NCBI GenBank assembly: GCA_958445895.1
Contig: CAUCTV010000005.1
Coordinates: 1-64,000, forward strand
From: an uncultured Collinsella sp.
GTDB taxonomy: Bacteria > Actinomycetota > Coriobacteriia > Coriobacteriales > Coriobacteriaceae
Direction of reading: 5' to 3'
DNA length: 64,000 bases
Both the position numbers and the translations under genes were made by a program. This document shows, piece by piece, positions 55,123 to 63,654 of this stretch. Position 1 is the first letter of the stretch. Every line of letters starts with the position of its first letter. The notes beneath the pieces are model-generated. The model did not search any database and was not told the DNA's origin. It saw only the letters and a list, made by a program, of their open reading frames with translations.

Positions 55123-55959
55123 CTAGACGCCAATCGCACGACGATACTCTGCCATTACCTGCGCATCGGCAGCTGCGGGGTCGGCAAAATAGCGCCAGTC
55201 ATAGGTCTCGGCCGAAACAACTCCGCGATAGCCGCGCGCCACCAGCCTATCCAGGTCGGCGCGCATATCGCGGTCGCCGTCACCCCAGGCAAGATGCGTC
55301 GTGCCATCTGCCGCAACATCGACAAAATGCACGTGGGCGACATCATCGCCAAGCAGATCGAAATAATCGTCGATGGTATCCCCTGCCACCGCCATAGCGC
55401 CCAAATCCAGACACGCCTTAAGTGCCGGATGATCAACTGCCTCGATCATGCGCTTCGTGTCGGCCGCCGAGTTCACGATCATCGACTCAACCGGCTGTAG
55501 GGCCTCGAGCACCAGTCGCACGCCGCGCTCTCCCGCATGCTCGGCAATCGCACGCAGCATCGAGGCGCTGCGACCCCACGCGTCCTCGATCGGCTCGTTC
55601 AAAAATGCCCAGCCGCTCGAGACCATGACCTGCTCGGCTCCAAGTTCCGCCGCGATATCTACAACGTTCTTAAAGTACGCGAGCGTGCGGGCACGCGCCT
55701 CATTCCCGCGCGCCGCGATATTCCACGGCTTGGGGTTGTTCTGTTCGGGACAAAGCCCCACAATCCGAACCCCATACCGCTGCGACAGCTCCCGTACCCG
55801 TTCGAGCGAATCGTATCCATGGCAATCGACATACAGATGCATCGCCCCGGTCCAAAGCTCGCAACACGTGTAGCCCGAAGCCGACGCCGAAGAAAAGAAC
55901 TCCTCAAGGTCAAAATAACGATGGCTGATATTCATGACGGCAAGCTGGGGATAGCTCAT
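55123..55959 (-). CDS. Sugar-phosphate isomerase/epimerase-like TIM-barrel protein
   Basis: A protein of 278 aa; start 55959 follows GGAGAG. The AP-endonuclease-2 (xylose isomerase-like) pattern is visible: VLEALQPVES near 150-159, ACLDLGAMAV near 181-190 with metal Asp, VHFVDV near 208-213 and VVSAETYDW near 245-253. It probably epimerises a keto-sugar or keto-sugar phosphate. It is downstream of the SIS gene at 56033 and likely co-transcribed. Confidence 0.85.
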   Translation of the reverse strand: MSYPQLAVMNISHRYFDLEEFFSSASASGYTCCELWTGAMHLYVDCHGYDSLERVRELSQRYGVRIVGLCPEQNNPKPWNIAARGNEARARTLAYFKNVVDIAAELGAEQVMVSSGWAFLNEPIEDAWGRSASMLRAIAEHAGERGVRLVLEALQPVESMIVNSAADTKRMIEAVDHPALKACLDLGAMAVAGDTIDDYFDLLGDDVAHVHFVDVAADGTTHLAWGDGDRDMRADLDRLVARGYRGVVSAETYDWRYFADPAAADAQVMAEYRRAIGV

Positions 55960-56032
55960 AATTACTCTCCAACCCAAGCGAGGCCCCGTTCCATATAGGA
56001 GCGAGGCCCGATTACACAAACGTTATTTGCTC

Positions 56033-57094
56033 TTAGTAGTCGAACTGGTGATAGTAGCGACGGTAGTTGAGGTTGTGCTTGGTGACCGTCTCGTAGTAAG
56101 CGGCAAGGCGATCGGTGATCAGCGAGGAGAGGATCCACGGGGAGACGATGACGCGGAACTCGTCGTCAAGGCCGGGGATCGCGAACTCGGCGGTGTCGAT
56201 GACGTTGATGTCGGTGTCGCCGGTCACGCCGCGGGTCAGGAAGGCGCGGACGCGCTCGTCGAGCTTGCGGTTCTCGTCCTCGCCCATGAACAGGAAGACC
56301 GGGACGCCGGGCTCCACGAGCTCGAGGGTGCCGTGGAAGAAGTCGGCCGAGGTGATGTAGCGGGTGCGCTTCCACTGCATCTCCTCCAGGATGCACATCG
56401 AGAACAGGATGGTCTCGCCCCACAGGGCGCCGGAGCCGATGAACATGGTGTAGGGGGCCAGGGCGTACTTCTTGGCGAGCTCCTCGGCGCGCGGCTCGAA
56501 GCTCTTGCGGATGTCGACCAGGTGGGTCCAAACGTCCTTGGTCTGCTCGATGAACTTATCGAACTGCGGGAAGCAGCCACGGCGATTGAGCAGGCGCAGG
56601 CCGAAGCAGTCGGCGAGGTAGTAGCCCATCTCGCAGCCACCGTTACCATGATCGGAAGCCATCTTGACGCAATTCTCGGCGCCGACAGCCTGGCCGATGG
56701 GGCCCTCAGGCTTGGTCATGGCGTAGACGCGAATGCCCTTTTCCTTCATCTTCTTGACGGCCTCGAGGACCTCGGGGGTGGTGCCGGACTCGGAGGCGGT
56801 GAGCACGACGGACTTCTCGGTCATGCGCTTGTGGCCGGAGACGTTCCACTCGGCGGCGTGGATCAGGTAGACCTCGAGGTCGCGGTCGCCGAACTTGTTC
56901 ATGAGGTACTCGAGCTGCATGAGCTCGTCCCAGGTGCCGCCGACGCCCATCAGGAACACGGCGTCGTAGCCCTCGTCGGCGACCTTGTCGGCGAGCGCGG
57001 TCATCTTCTTGCCGGTCTCGTAGACGTTCTTGCCGTCCTCGACGTAGCCCTCCTGGCTAAAGTGCATGATCTCGATCTTCTCGGTTTCCTTCAT
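56033..57094 (-). CDS. SIS-domain protein, sugar isomerase/deglycase-like, copy 1
   Basis: A protein of 353 aa; start 57094 follows AAAGGAAAAG, agreeing with copy 2. Two SIS modules are seen: LMGVGGTWDEL near 46-56 with LTASESGTTPE near 100-110, and FIGSGALWGET near 215-225. The motif TSADFFHGTLELVEPG resembles FrlB/GfrE-type deglycases of glucoselysine/fructoselysine 6-phosphate. Its sequence is very close to copy 2 at 61224-62285, with long stretches identical in DNA. It has its own promoter region, unlike copy 2. Confidence 0.92.
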   Translation of the reverse strand: MKETEKIEIMHFSQEGYVEDGKNVYETGKKMTALADKVADEGYDAVFLMGVGGTWDELMQLEYLMNKFGDRDLEVYLIHAAEWNVSGHKRMTEKSVVLTASESGTTPEVLEAVKKMKEKGIRVYAMTKPEGPIGQAVGAENCVKMASDHGNGGCEMGYYLADCFGLRLLNRRGCFPQFDKFIEQTKDVWTHLVDIRKSFEPRAEELAKKYALAPYTMFIGSGALWGETILFSMCILEEMQWKRTRYITSADFFHGTLELVEPGVPVFLFMGEDENRKLDERVRAFLTRGVTGDTDINVIDTAEFAIPGLDDEFRVIVSPWILSSLITDRLAAYYETVTKHNLNYRRYYHQFDY

Positions 57095-57144
57095 GGCTTT
57101 TCCTTTCTGTCCTGCACGCAACTCTATACATCGCGTTTCTTTTC

Positions 57145-57157
57145 GATACCAATTATA
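57145..57157 (-). promoter_or_regulatory. -10 and candidate GntR operator for SIS copy 1
   Basis: TATAAT on the minus strand (57152-57157) overlaps GATACCAATT (57145-57154), also found ahead of the PTS operon at 63493. A further box CGGTGAACGGTCGA (57209-57222) is shared with 63557-63570. Confidence 0.4.
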
Positions 57158-57264
57158 GACATACACCTAATGTGTTTTTAATACCACTTATCAATCTGCT
57201 CCAATCCTCGGTGAACGGTCGAAATTCTCTGGTGAGTGGTATTAAATTAGAATTGAATGTATAG

Positions 57265-58479
57265 CTAACGCCTCTGGCGCCTCCCTTGTGTGACAAAGAA
57301 CAGCGTTCCTACCAGCGCAATAATGGTCGATGCCCCAAACAGTACCGTCTGGACACCCAAAGCCTCCGCCAAAAACGGAGCCGCCAGCAGCGGCAGCACG
57401 CCGGCGCTCATCAGGCCAAAACGCACAAAGCCGGTAATGCGCCCCAGGTATTTGATGTCAGCGCGCTCCTGAATCAAGATCATCTGCAGCGGTTCCAGGA
57501 ATCCCCAGGCCAGACCGTTAATCGCCTGACCGATAATCGCGACCCCCAGCATATCGGTGCCCACGTACACCATGGACCCAATGCCCACGGCCATGAGCGC
57601 GCCGAGCAGCAATCGCAGGTTGACATGGCGGGCAGAAAGCTTGGTCAGGATGAACGCGCCCACCGAGGAAGTGAGGCCCACGACCGAGGACAGCCAGCCC
57701 AGCCAGACGATATCCACGTTGAGCACATCGCGATAGAACAACGACTCCAGCGAATCGAACGCGCCAAACGCAAAGAAGCCCAGAAAGCCCGAGATAAAGA
57801 TAAGGCGCAGGTCGTGGTCGCGAAACGTAAGTCGCGCGCCCTCGGCCATGCCGCCCAGAATGCCGCCCTTCGGCTTCTCCCCTTTTGCGGGAGCAACACA
57901 CTCGTGACAGCCCAAGGAGAGCACGGCCGCCACACCCATCATGCCCGCCATGAGCAGATAGACCGATTGCGTGGCAAAACAGCTCACGATGGCACCACCG
58001 AGCAGCGGGCCAGCGGTATAGGCGATATTGCTGTAGAACACCATGAGACCGTTCACGCGGGTACGGCCCTCGGTGGTCGACTCCAGGTATCCCGGAAACG
58101 CATGCGTACAGGTGTTGATAAAGCCGCCCGCAAGCCCCAAGACGCACGCGGCAAACACAAGCCCGGGGACAGACAACGGCGCCAACCCCACGCCAAGCGA
58201 TAGCACCGCCGTAATCACGCACGTCACAAACGACGTCCGGCGCGGTCCAAAGCGGTCGATGACCGAGCCCGACACCATATTGCCCGCCGACGTCATAAGA
58301 TTGCGTACGAGCGTAATGGCAGCAACCAAAAAGGCCGTGCCAGCCAAATCATACGTCGCCGCGCCGATAAGCCCTAAAAAGTACACCGCGTTGTTGGCGC
58401 ACCATTGCAGGGACTCAATAAGAATCAGCCTGACCTCTGCCGGCGTCAGGCGCATTGCTTCGCGATCCTTCGCGAACAT
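57265..58479 (-). CDS. MFS transporter
   Basis: A protein of 404 aa with about 12 membrane helices. Start 58479 follows AGGGAG; the much longer open frame upstream is a shadow. It has the loop motif RTRVNGLMVFYSN and inner repeats typical of drug/sugar MFS proteins. It lies between the PTS genes and SIS copy 1, after the hairpin at 58500. Substrate unknown; export or uptake of a metabolite from the pathway is a guess. Confidence 0.9.
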   Translation of the reverse strand: MFAKDREAMRLTPAEVRLILIESLQWCANNAVYFLGLIGAATYDLAGTAFLVAAITLVRNLMTSAGNMVSGSVIDRFGPRRTSFVTCVITAVLSLGVGLAPLSVPGLVFAACVLGLAGGFINTCTHAFPGYLESTTEGRTRVNGLMVFYSNIAYTAGPLLGGAIVSCFATQSVYLLMAGMMGVAAVLSLGCHECVAPAKGEKPKGGILGGMAEGARLTFRDHDLRLIFISGFLGFFAFGAFDSLESLFYRDVLNVDIVWLGWLSSVVGLTSSVGAFILTKLSARHVNLRLLLGALMAVGIGSMVYVGTDMLGVAIIGQAINGLAWGFLEPLQMILIQERADIKYLGRITGFVRFGLMSAGVLPLLAAPFLAEALGVQTVLFGASTIIALVGTLFFVTQGRRQRR

Positions 58480-58499
58480 ACGAACTCCCTCTATACAAG

Positions 58500-58537
58500 T
58501 AAGGGGATGGAGGGCATAGGCCCGCTCCATCCCCTTA
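58500..58537 (-). terminator. Hairpin ending the PTS operon
   Basis: TAAGGGGATGGAG and CTCCATCCCCTTA pair across a GC-rich loop, 34 bases after the IID stop. No T-run, so it might also stabilise the upstream mRNA end while allowing read-through into the MFS gene. Confidence 0.6.
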
Positions 58538-58571
58538 CCAGGTTGCAATGACAGTCTATGCAGCCGGGCCC

Positions 58572-59396
58572 TTACGCCAGCACGCCGAAGAACGCGCCGA
58601 CGATGCCCACGACCATGGTGGCCACGATCAGCACCATGGGGTTGATCTTCTTGGACAGCAGCCAGTAGTACAGCCAGAAGGCGATCATGCCGAGCATGCC
58701 GGGCATGATGCCGTCCAGGATGTCCTGGAGGGTCTGGGCGTCGTCGCCCGAGCCGATGGCCACCGGGATGCTGGCCCAGAACATGTCCTTGCACATGGCG
58801 CCCACGACCATGACGCCCACGATTCCCACGCAGGTCATGATCTTCTGCATGAGGCCGGTCCTCTGGGCCTCGTCCAGGAAGCCCACGCCCAGCTCGTAGC
58901 CCTTGACGGCGCCCCAGATGCGCAGCGCGAAGCCGGGGACGTTGTAGATGAGCAGGAAGGCGATGGGGCCGAAGGGGTTGCCGGCCTGGCACAGGCTGAT
59001 GCCCACCGCGGCGGCGACCACGCGCAGCGTCGACAGGAAGATGGAGTCGCCGATGCCGGACAGCGGGCCCATGAGGGCGGCCTTGACGTCGTTGACGCTC
59101 TCGGGCTCGATCTCGCCGCGGGCGACCTTCTCCTCCATGGCCATCGCGATGCCGCCGACGAACGGGGCGAACTGGACGGTGATGTTGAAGAACGCGCAGT
59201 GGCGGTGCAGGGCCTCGGCGTAGTCGTCGGGGCGGCCGGCGTAGATCTTCTTGAGCATGTTGGCGACCATCAGGCAGAAGGCGATGTTCATCTGCTTGTA
59301 GTAGGTCCAGGAGAACTCCATGCCCAGGGCGCCGACGTTGACGGCGCTCTTGACGAGGTCGGAGCGCGTGATCTTGTTCTCGGGACTAGAAGTCAT
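58572..59396 (-). CDS. PTS IID component, mannose family
   Basis: A protein of 274 aa starting at ATG 59396 (an ATG 9 bases upstream is possible) and overlapping the IIC stop by 11 bases. Family blocks: QMNIAFCLMVANML near 35-48, YAEALHRHCAFFNI near 60-73, MGPLSGIGDSIF near 108-119. It sits in the membrane with IIC and takes part in substrate passage. C-terminal hydrophobic helices near 180-270. Confidence 0.95.
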   Translation of the reverse strand: MTSSPENKITRSDLVKSAVNVGALGMEFSWTYYKQMNIAFCLMVANMLKKIYAGRPDDYAEALHRHCAFFNITVQFAPFVGGIAMAMEEKVARGEIEPESVNDVKAALMGPLSGIGDSIFLSTLRVVAAAVGISLCQAGNPFGPIAFLLIYNVPGFALRIWGAVKGYELGVGFLDEAQRTGLMQKIMTCVGIVGVMVVGAMCKDMFWASIPVAIGSGDDAQTLQDILDGIMPGMLGMIAFWLYYWLLSKKINPMVLIVATMVVGIVGAFFGVLA

Positions 59397-60159
59397 CGTC
59401 CTCATCCCCTTCCGCGGAGAGCTGGGGCTGGGCTCCGCCCAGGCCGAGCAGGTCGAACTTGTCGATGCCGATGATGATGGCGATCAGGGCGACGCCCAGG
59501 ACGGGCACGTTGGCGTAGGAGCACAGCAGGAAGCCCAGGAAGTAGAAGGGCACGAGCTGCTTGGTGAGCACCAGGCGGCCGAGCATGGCGAAGCCCATGG
59601 CCGGCAGGATGTTGGCGGCAACGCCAAAGCCAGCAAGGACAAAGGGCGGGATGAAGTCGAGCATGCCCTGGATGGCGTCAGCACCCAGATAGAACGACAG
59701 CGAGCACAGCAGGAACGCCATGATGATACCGGTCAAACCGATCAGGAAGTGCATCGCATAGACACCCTTAAGGTTGCCCTGGCCGGAGAAGACATCAGCG
59801 CGGTCAACCAGAATCGGCAGGGCGGCGTTGAGGATGTTCTTGATGGCAAGGCACAGCGTGGCGATGGGCATAGCGAGCGCGATGGCTGCCTCGGTGCTCT
59901 GGCCCAACTGGATAGCGAAGGCGCAGGCGAGCACGCCGCCGATCGTCTCATCAGGCGGCACGTAGGCGCCGATGGAGATCGAGCCCATGAACAGAAGCTC
60001 CAGGCTGGCGCCGATCGCGAGGCCGGACTGCAGGTCCCCCAGCACCAGGCCCACGAGCGGGCACAGGACGATGGGGCGGAACGCATAGAGCGTACCGAGC
60101 TGGAAGTCGAACTTACCAAATGCGGCGATAAGTCCGATGAGGATTGCTTGGGTAAGCAT
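59386..60159 (-). CDS. PTS IIC component, mannose family
   Basis: A protein of 257 aa with about seven membrane segments. The family signature GDLQSGLAIGASLELLFMG near 41-59 is clear. Start 60159 follows AAAGGGGG. It forms the sugar channel with IID. The C-terminal acidic tail is cytoplasmic. Confidence 0.95.
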   Translation of the reverse strand: MLTQAILIGLIAAFGKFDFQLGTLYAFRPIVLCPLVGLVLGDLQSGLAIGASLELLFMGSISIGAYVPPDETIGGVLACAFAIQLGQSTEAAIALAMPIATLCLAIKNILNAALPILVDRADVFSGQGNLKGVYAMHFLIGLTGIIMAFLLCSLSFYLGADAIQGMLDFIPPFVLAGFGVAANILPAMGFAMLGRLVLTKQLVPFYFLGFLLCSYANVPVLGVALIAIIIGIDKFDLLGLGGAQPQLSAEGDEDDDF

Positions 60160-60217
60160 ATATCCCCCTTTCCTAATAGGACACTACGAAGAGCTCAGAC
60201 TCTTCGAAATTGAACGC

Positions 60218-60700
60218 CTAGAGCACGCTTGCGCAGTCAACCTTGGGGTCATCGGCCAGAGGACGGATCTCGACCTCGACGCCGTTGTTCAGCATCTCAC
60301 GCACATCGGCCTCCTCGGCTGCAGTCAGGAAGATCTGACGAGAGACCTGACGAGCATCGGGGCGCTTCTCGTCCTTGGGCTTGGTGTTGCCCAGGTTGAC
60401 CGACTTGATCTGCGGGCAGCCTTCAACAAGCTGCTTTGCCTCAGCGATGGTGGCGACACAGATAATCATCTTGTATTTGTCAGTCACACCCGAGTTAATG
60501 GCCTCGATGGCATTCGCCATATCCTTGATGACGAGCTTGCAGCCGGCAGGCTTGCCCATCTTGAGCGTCGTCTTCCACACCGGGTCGTTGGCGACCTTAT
60601 CGCCCACGCAGAAAATGCAGTTGGAGCCAAGGCCCTGGACCCAAGAGACCGCGACCTGGCCATGAAGCAGGCGATGGTCGACGCGAAGTAGCTGAATCAT
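60218..60700 (-). CDS. PTS IIB component, mannose family
   Basis: A protein of 160 aa; start 60700. The phosphorylated His is in RVDHRLLHGQVAVSW near 6-20, as in ManX-type IIB. It transfers phosphate from IIA to the incoming sugar. The longer frame to 60715 is not needed. Confidence 0.95.
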   Translation of the reverse strand: MIQLLRVDHRLLHGQVAVSWVQGLGSNCIFCVGDKVANDPVWKTTLKMGKPAGCKLVIKDMANAIEAINSGVTDKYKMIICVATIAEAKQLVEGCPQIKSVNLGNTKPKDEKRPDARQVSRQIFLTAAEEADVREMLNNGVEVEIRPLADDPKVDCASVL

Positions 60701-60757
60701 AATGTGACCCCCCAAAGGTCTTGTGCCGTCTTACGGCGTGTCAGTAGGTGCTGCGGA

Positions 60758-61177
60758 TTAGAACTCTTCTTCCTCTTCGTCATCGACCAAAAGATCGTTG
60801 ACAAACTTCACGCGCGTATCGTCCGCAGCGACGATGGCGCGAATCGTCTCCTCAACCGGCGCCGACTCGTCAGAGAACAGCAGCTGGATAAGCAGAGGAA
60901 GGTTCATGTTGGTAACGAGGTACGTGCGGGGACGCGTCTGGACGATCTTGGTGAACTCGTTGTTGACGCTGCCGCCAAAGAGGTCGGTGCAGACAACGAC
61001 ATCATCGTCGGCAGCCATGCCTGCCAGCAGTTTTTGGGCCTCCTCGGCCACGTCCATGCGGTCATCGACGAACATCGAAAGATCGTGGACGTTGTCGCGA
61101 GCGCCCGAGAGCAGCTCGACACTCTCCTTGATGCCGGTAGCGAAGTGCGCATGGCTGGCGATGATGTACTGCCTCAT
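60758..61177 (-). CDS. PTS IIA component, mannose family
   Basis: A protein of 139 aa, with the phosphorylated His in IIASHAHFATGI near 5-16 and TDLFGGSVNNEF near 64-75. It takes phosphate from HPr. The very acidic tail (EEEEEF) is notable. Start 61177 follows GAGAGGAAC. A separate IIA, as in gfr/agaF-type loci. Confidence 0.93.
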   Translation of the reverse strand: MRQYIIASHAHFATGIKESVELLSGARDNVHDLSMFVDDRMDVAEEAQKLLAGMAADDDVVVCTDLFGGSVNNEFTKIVQTRPRTYLVTNMNLPLLIQLLFSDESAPVEETIRAIVAADDTRVKFVNDLLVDDEEEEEF

Positions 61178-61223
61178 TCTGTGTTCCTCTCAATAGCCCG
61201 GCGCGTTCCCGCACCCGTTTTCT

Positions 61224-62285
61224 TTAGTAGTCGAACTGGTGATAGTAGCGACGATACTTGAGGTTGTGCTTGGTGACCGTCTCGTAGTAGCGAGCCAGGC
61301 GGTCGGTAACGAGCACCGTCAGAATCCACGGAGACACGATGACGCGGAACTCGTCGTCAAGGCCGGGGATCGCGAACTCGGCGGTGTCGATGACGTTGAT
61401 GTCGGTGTCGCCGGTCACGCCGCGGGTCAGGAAGGCGCGGACGCGCTCGTCGAGCTTGCGGTTCTCGTCCTCGCCCATGAACAGGAAGACCGGGACGCCG
61501 GGCTCCACGAGCTCGAGGGTGCCGTGGAAGAAGTCGGCCGAGGTGATGTAGCGGGTGCGCTTCCACTGCATCTCCTCCAGGATGCACATCGAGAACAGGA
61601 TGGTCTCGCCCCACAGGGCGCCGGAGCCGATGAACATGGTGTAGGGGGCCAGGGCGTACTTCTTGGCGAGCTCCTCGGCGCGCGGCTCGAAGCGCTTGCG
61701 GATATCGAGCATGTCCTTCCAGATGTCCTTGGTCTGCTCGATAAACAGATCGAACTTGGGGAAGCAGCCGCGGCGGTTGAGCAGGCGCAGGCCGAAGCAG
61801 TCGGCGAGGTAGTAGCCCTTCTCGCAGCCGCCCGAACCATGGTCAGAAGCCATGGCGACGCAGTTCTCGGCGCCGACAGCCTGGCCGATGGGGCCCTCGG
61901 GCTTGGTCATGGCGTAGACGCGCACGCCCATGCCCTTCATCTTCTTGACGGCCTCGAGGACCTCGGGGGTGGTGCCGGACTCGGAGGCGGTGAGCACGAC
62001 GGACTTCTCGGTCATGCGCTTGTGGCCGGAGACGTTCCACTCGGCGGCGTGGATCAGGTAGACCTCGAGGTCGCGGTCGCCGAACTTGTTCATGAGGTAC
62101 TCGAGCTGCATGAGCTCGTCCCAGGTGCCGCCGACGCCCATCAGGAACACGGCGTCGTAGCCCTCGTCGGCGACCTTGTCGGCGAGCGCGGTCATCTTCT
62201 TGCCGGTCTCGTAGAGCGCCTTGCCGTCCTCGAGATAGCCCTCCTGGTCGAAATGCATGATCTCGATCTTCTCGGTTTCCTTCAT
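61224..62285 (-). CDS. SIS-domain protein, sugar isomerase/deglycase-like, copy 2
   Basis: A protein of 353 aa, near-identical to copy 1 at 56033-57094, with most differences near residues 10-25, 125-210 and the last 40. Same motifs: LMGVGGTWDEL, LTASESGTTPE and FIGSGALWGET. The motif TSADFFHGTLELVE resembles FrlB/GfrE-type deglycases. It is in the PTS operon between the 371-aa SIS gene and IIA. It probably cleaves the phosphorylated substrate imported by this PTS. Confidence 0.93.
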   Translation of the reverse strand: MKETEKIEIMHFDQEGYLEDGKALYETGKKMTALADKVADEGYDAVFLMGVGGTWDELMQLEYLMNKFGDRDLEVYLIHAAEWNVSGHKRMTEKSVVLTASESGTTPEVLEAVKKMKGMGVRVYAMTKPEGPIGQAVGAENCVAMASDHGSGGCEKGYYLADCFGLRLLNRRGCFPKFDLFIEQTKDIWKDMLDIRKRFEPRAEELAKKYALAPYTMFIGSGALWGETILFSMCILEEMQWKRTRYITSADFFHGTLELVEPGVPVFLFMGEDENRKLDERVRAFLTRGVTGDTDINVIDTAEFAIPGLDDEFRVIVSPWILTVLVTDRLARYYETVTKHNLKYRRYYHQFDY

Positions 62286-62345
62286 TTGTCTCTCCTTTCT
62301 GGGGTTGTTTCCACATCCCCCATGCCAACGGGCATCAAAACCCGC

Positions 62346-63461
62346 TTACATTCCGTAACACTCAGCCGCTTTGGCCTTAAGCGCATTGACTGACTCTTCG
62401 TAGCCCTCTGCCTTGACCTCCATTTGCTTGGAGACGGCATCGAGATACGGGTGCACGTTCCATGACTTCAGACGCTCGGCGATCATGGCCGCAATCGTCT
62501 GGAAGAACACAAGATTGGGAATTGCGCTGAGCAGCGGAGCCACCTGAGGCACCGCAACCTCGTGAGCCCTACCCTTGGGATGGGCCGTGAGCAGCACCGT
62601 TTTTGCCGTAACGTTCGATAGCGCATCGGCGATATTCGCAAGACGCTCCGACCCCTGCGGATCGTCGACGATAAACACCAGATAGCCCGGAACGATCTGC
62701 ATCTCGGGACCGTGGACGAACTCCTCGCCTTCGTGATGCATGGCAGGAATCTTGATGGTCTCGCTCAGCTTGAGCGCTGCCTCCTCGGCAACACCATAGT
62801 TGGGGCCGTTGCCGACGACCATGGCGGGCATGTGCTCAGAAAGCTCGAGCATGTGATCTTGGACATATGCCTCGGCGGTCTTGCACATCACGGCATTAGC
62901 CTGGATAGCCTCGCGCAGGTCATCAAGACGCTGAGCAACGCCCTTGGCGTCAATCGTTCCGCGCGCCTGACCGCCGTAAATACCAAAGAGCACCAGGTAC
63001 TCAACGAGAACCTCGACGCCCAGAGTCACAAAGTCCACCGACTCGACGCCCACACCGTAGTCAAGAACGATGTCAGCGTGTTCCTTGATGGGTGCCTCGA
63101 CGTTTGCCGTGAGCGCAACTGCAGCCATATCGTGTGCGCGCATGTAATCGAGCGCCGCAATCGTATTGGTTGAATAGCCGCTCTGCGAGACGGCAATGTT
63201 AAGCGCATGCTGTGGATAGGTGTGTTCAAAATCGACGAAGGCCTCGGGCGTCACAACGGACACCTGCATCTGCAGCGCATCTTGCAGGTAATCGCGGGCG
63301 CAATCCGCAGCATGGCGCGACGAACCCGAAGCAACGATGCGCAGCGCGTCAAAAGAACCGGACTGGAAAATATCAACGAGCTGCGCTACCAGCTCAGACG
63401 AACGCTCGAGGTTCTCTCCCATACGCACATGGGCAAGCTGAACGTAATCGAGCATCTTCAT
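62346..63461 (-). CDS. SIS-domain protein, GlmS/deglycase-like
   Basis: A protein of 371 aa; start 63461 follows AGGTGAG. It has two SIS modules: IVASGSSRHAA near 42-52 with NIAVSQSGYSTNT near 90-102, and VVGNGPNYGVAEEAALKLSE near 215-234 with HHEGEEFVHGPEM. This is the pattern of GlmS isomerase domains, FrlB and GfrF. It is not closely similar to the 353-aa pair. It is the first gene of the PTS operon and probably a deglycase or deaminase. Confidence 0.9.
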   Translation of the reverse strand: MKMLDYVQLAHVRMGENLERSSELVAQLVDIFQSGSFDALRIVASGSSRHAADCARDYLQDALQMQVSVVTPEAFVDFEHTYPQHALNIAVSQSGYSTNTIAALDYMRAHDMAAVALTANVEAPIKEHADIVLDYGVGVESVDFVTLGVEVLVEYLVLFGIYGGQARGTIDAKGVAQRLDDLREAIQANAVMCKTAEAYVQDHMLELSEHMPAMVVGNGPNYGVAEEAALKLSETIKIPAMHHEGEEFVHGPEMQIVPGYLVFIVDDPQGSERLANIADALSNVTAKTVLLTAHPKGRAHEVAVPQVAPLLSAIPNLVFFQTIAAMIAERLKSWNVHPYLDAVSKQMEVKAEGYEESVNALKAKAAECYGM

Positions 63462-63492
63462 CGTCTCACCTCGTAACAAATCATTAGTATTT

Positions 63493-63570
63493 GATACCAA
63501 TCACAGTTACAGGTTACGGCTTTTTGATACCTCTTTGTCGATTAATTTATCCCCTTCGGCGAACGGTCGA
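63493..63570 (-). promoter_or_regulatory. Control region of the PTS operon
   Basis: Contains GATACCAATC (63493-63502), a second GATACC (near 63526) and CGGCGAACGGTCGA (63557-63570), matching boxes ahead of SIS copy 1. A TGTATATACA palindrome lies near 63596. The adjacent GntR-type regulator is the probable ligand. Confidence 0.4.
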
Positions 63571-63654
63571 TTTTGAGCCATGTAAGGTTGTATATACAGC
63601 TGACCCAACGATCAAAACTGGTTAGTTTCCCAGCCGTTATTCACAAAATACCAG

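Noticed and set aside
58480..58992. Extended N-terminus of the MFS transporter
   Set aside because: It is Arg/His-rich shadow of the IID gene; the start at 58479 has a good ribosome site.
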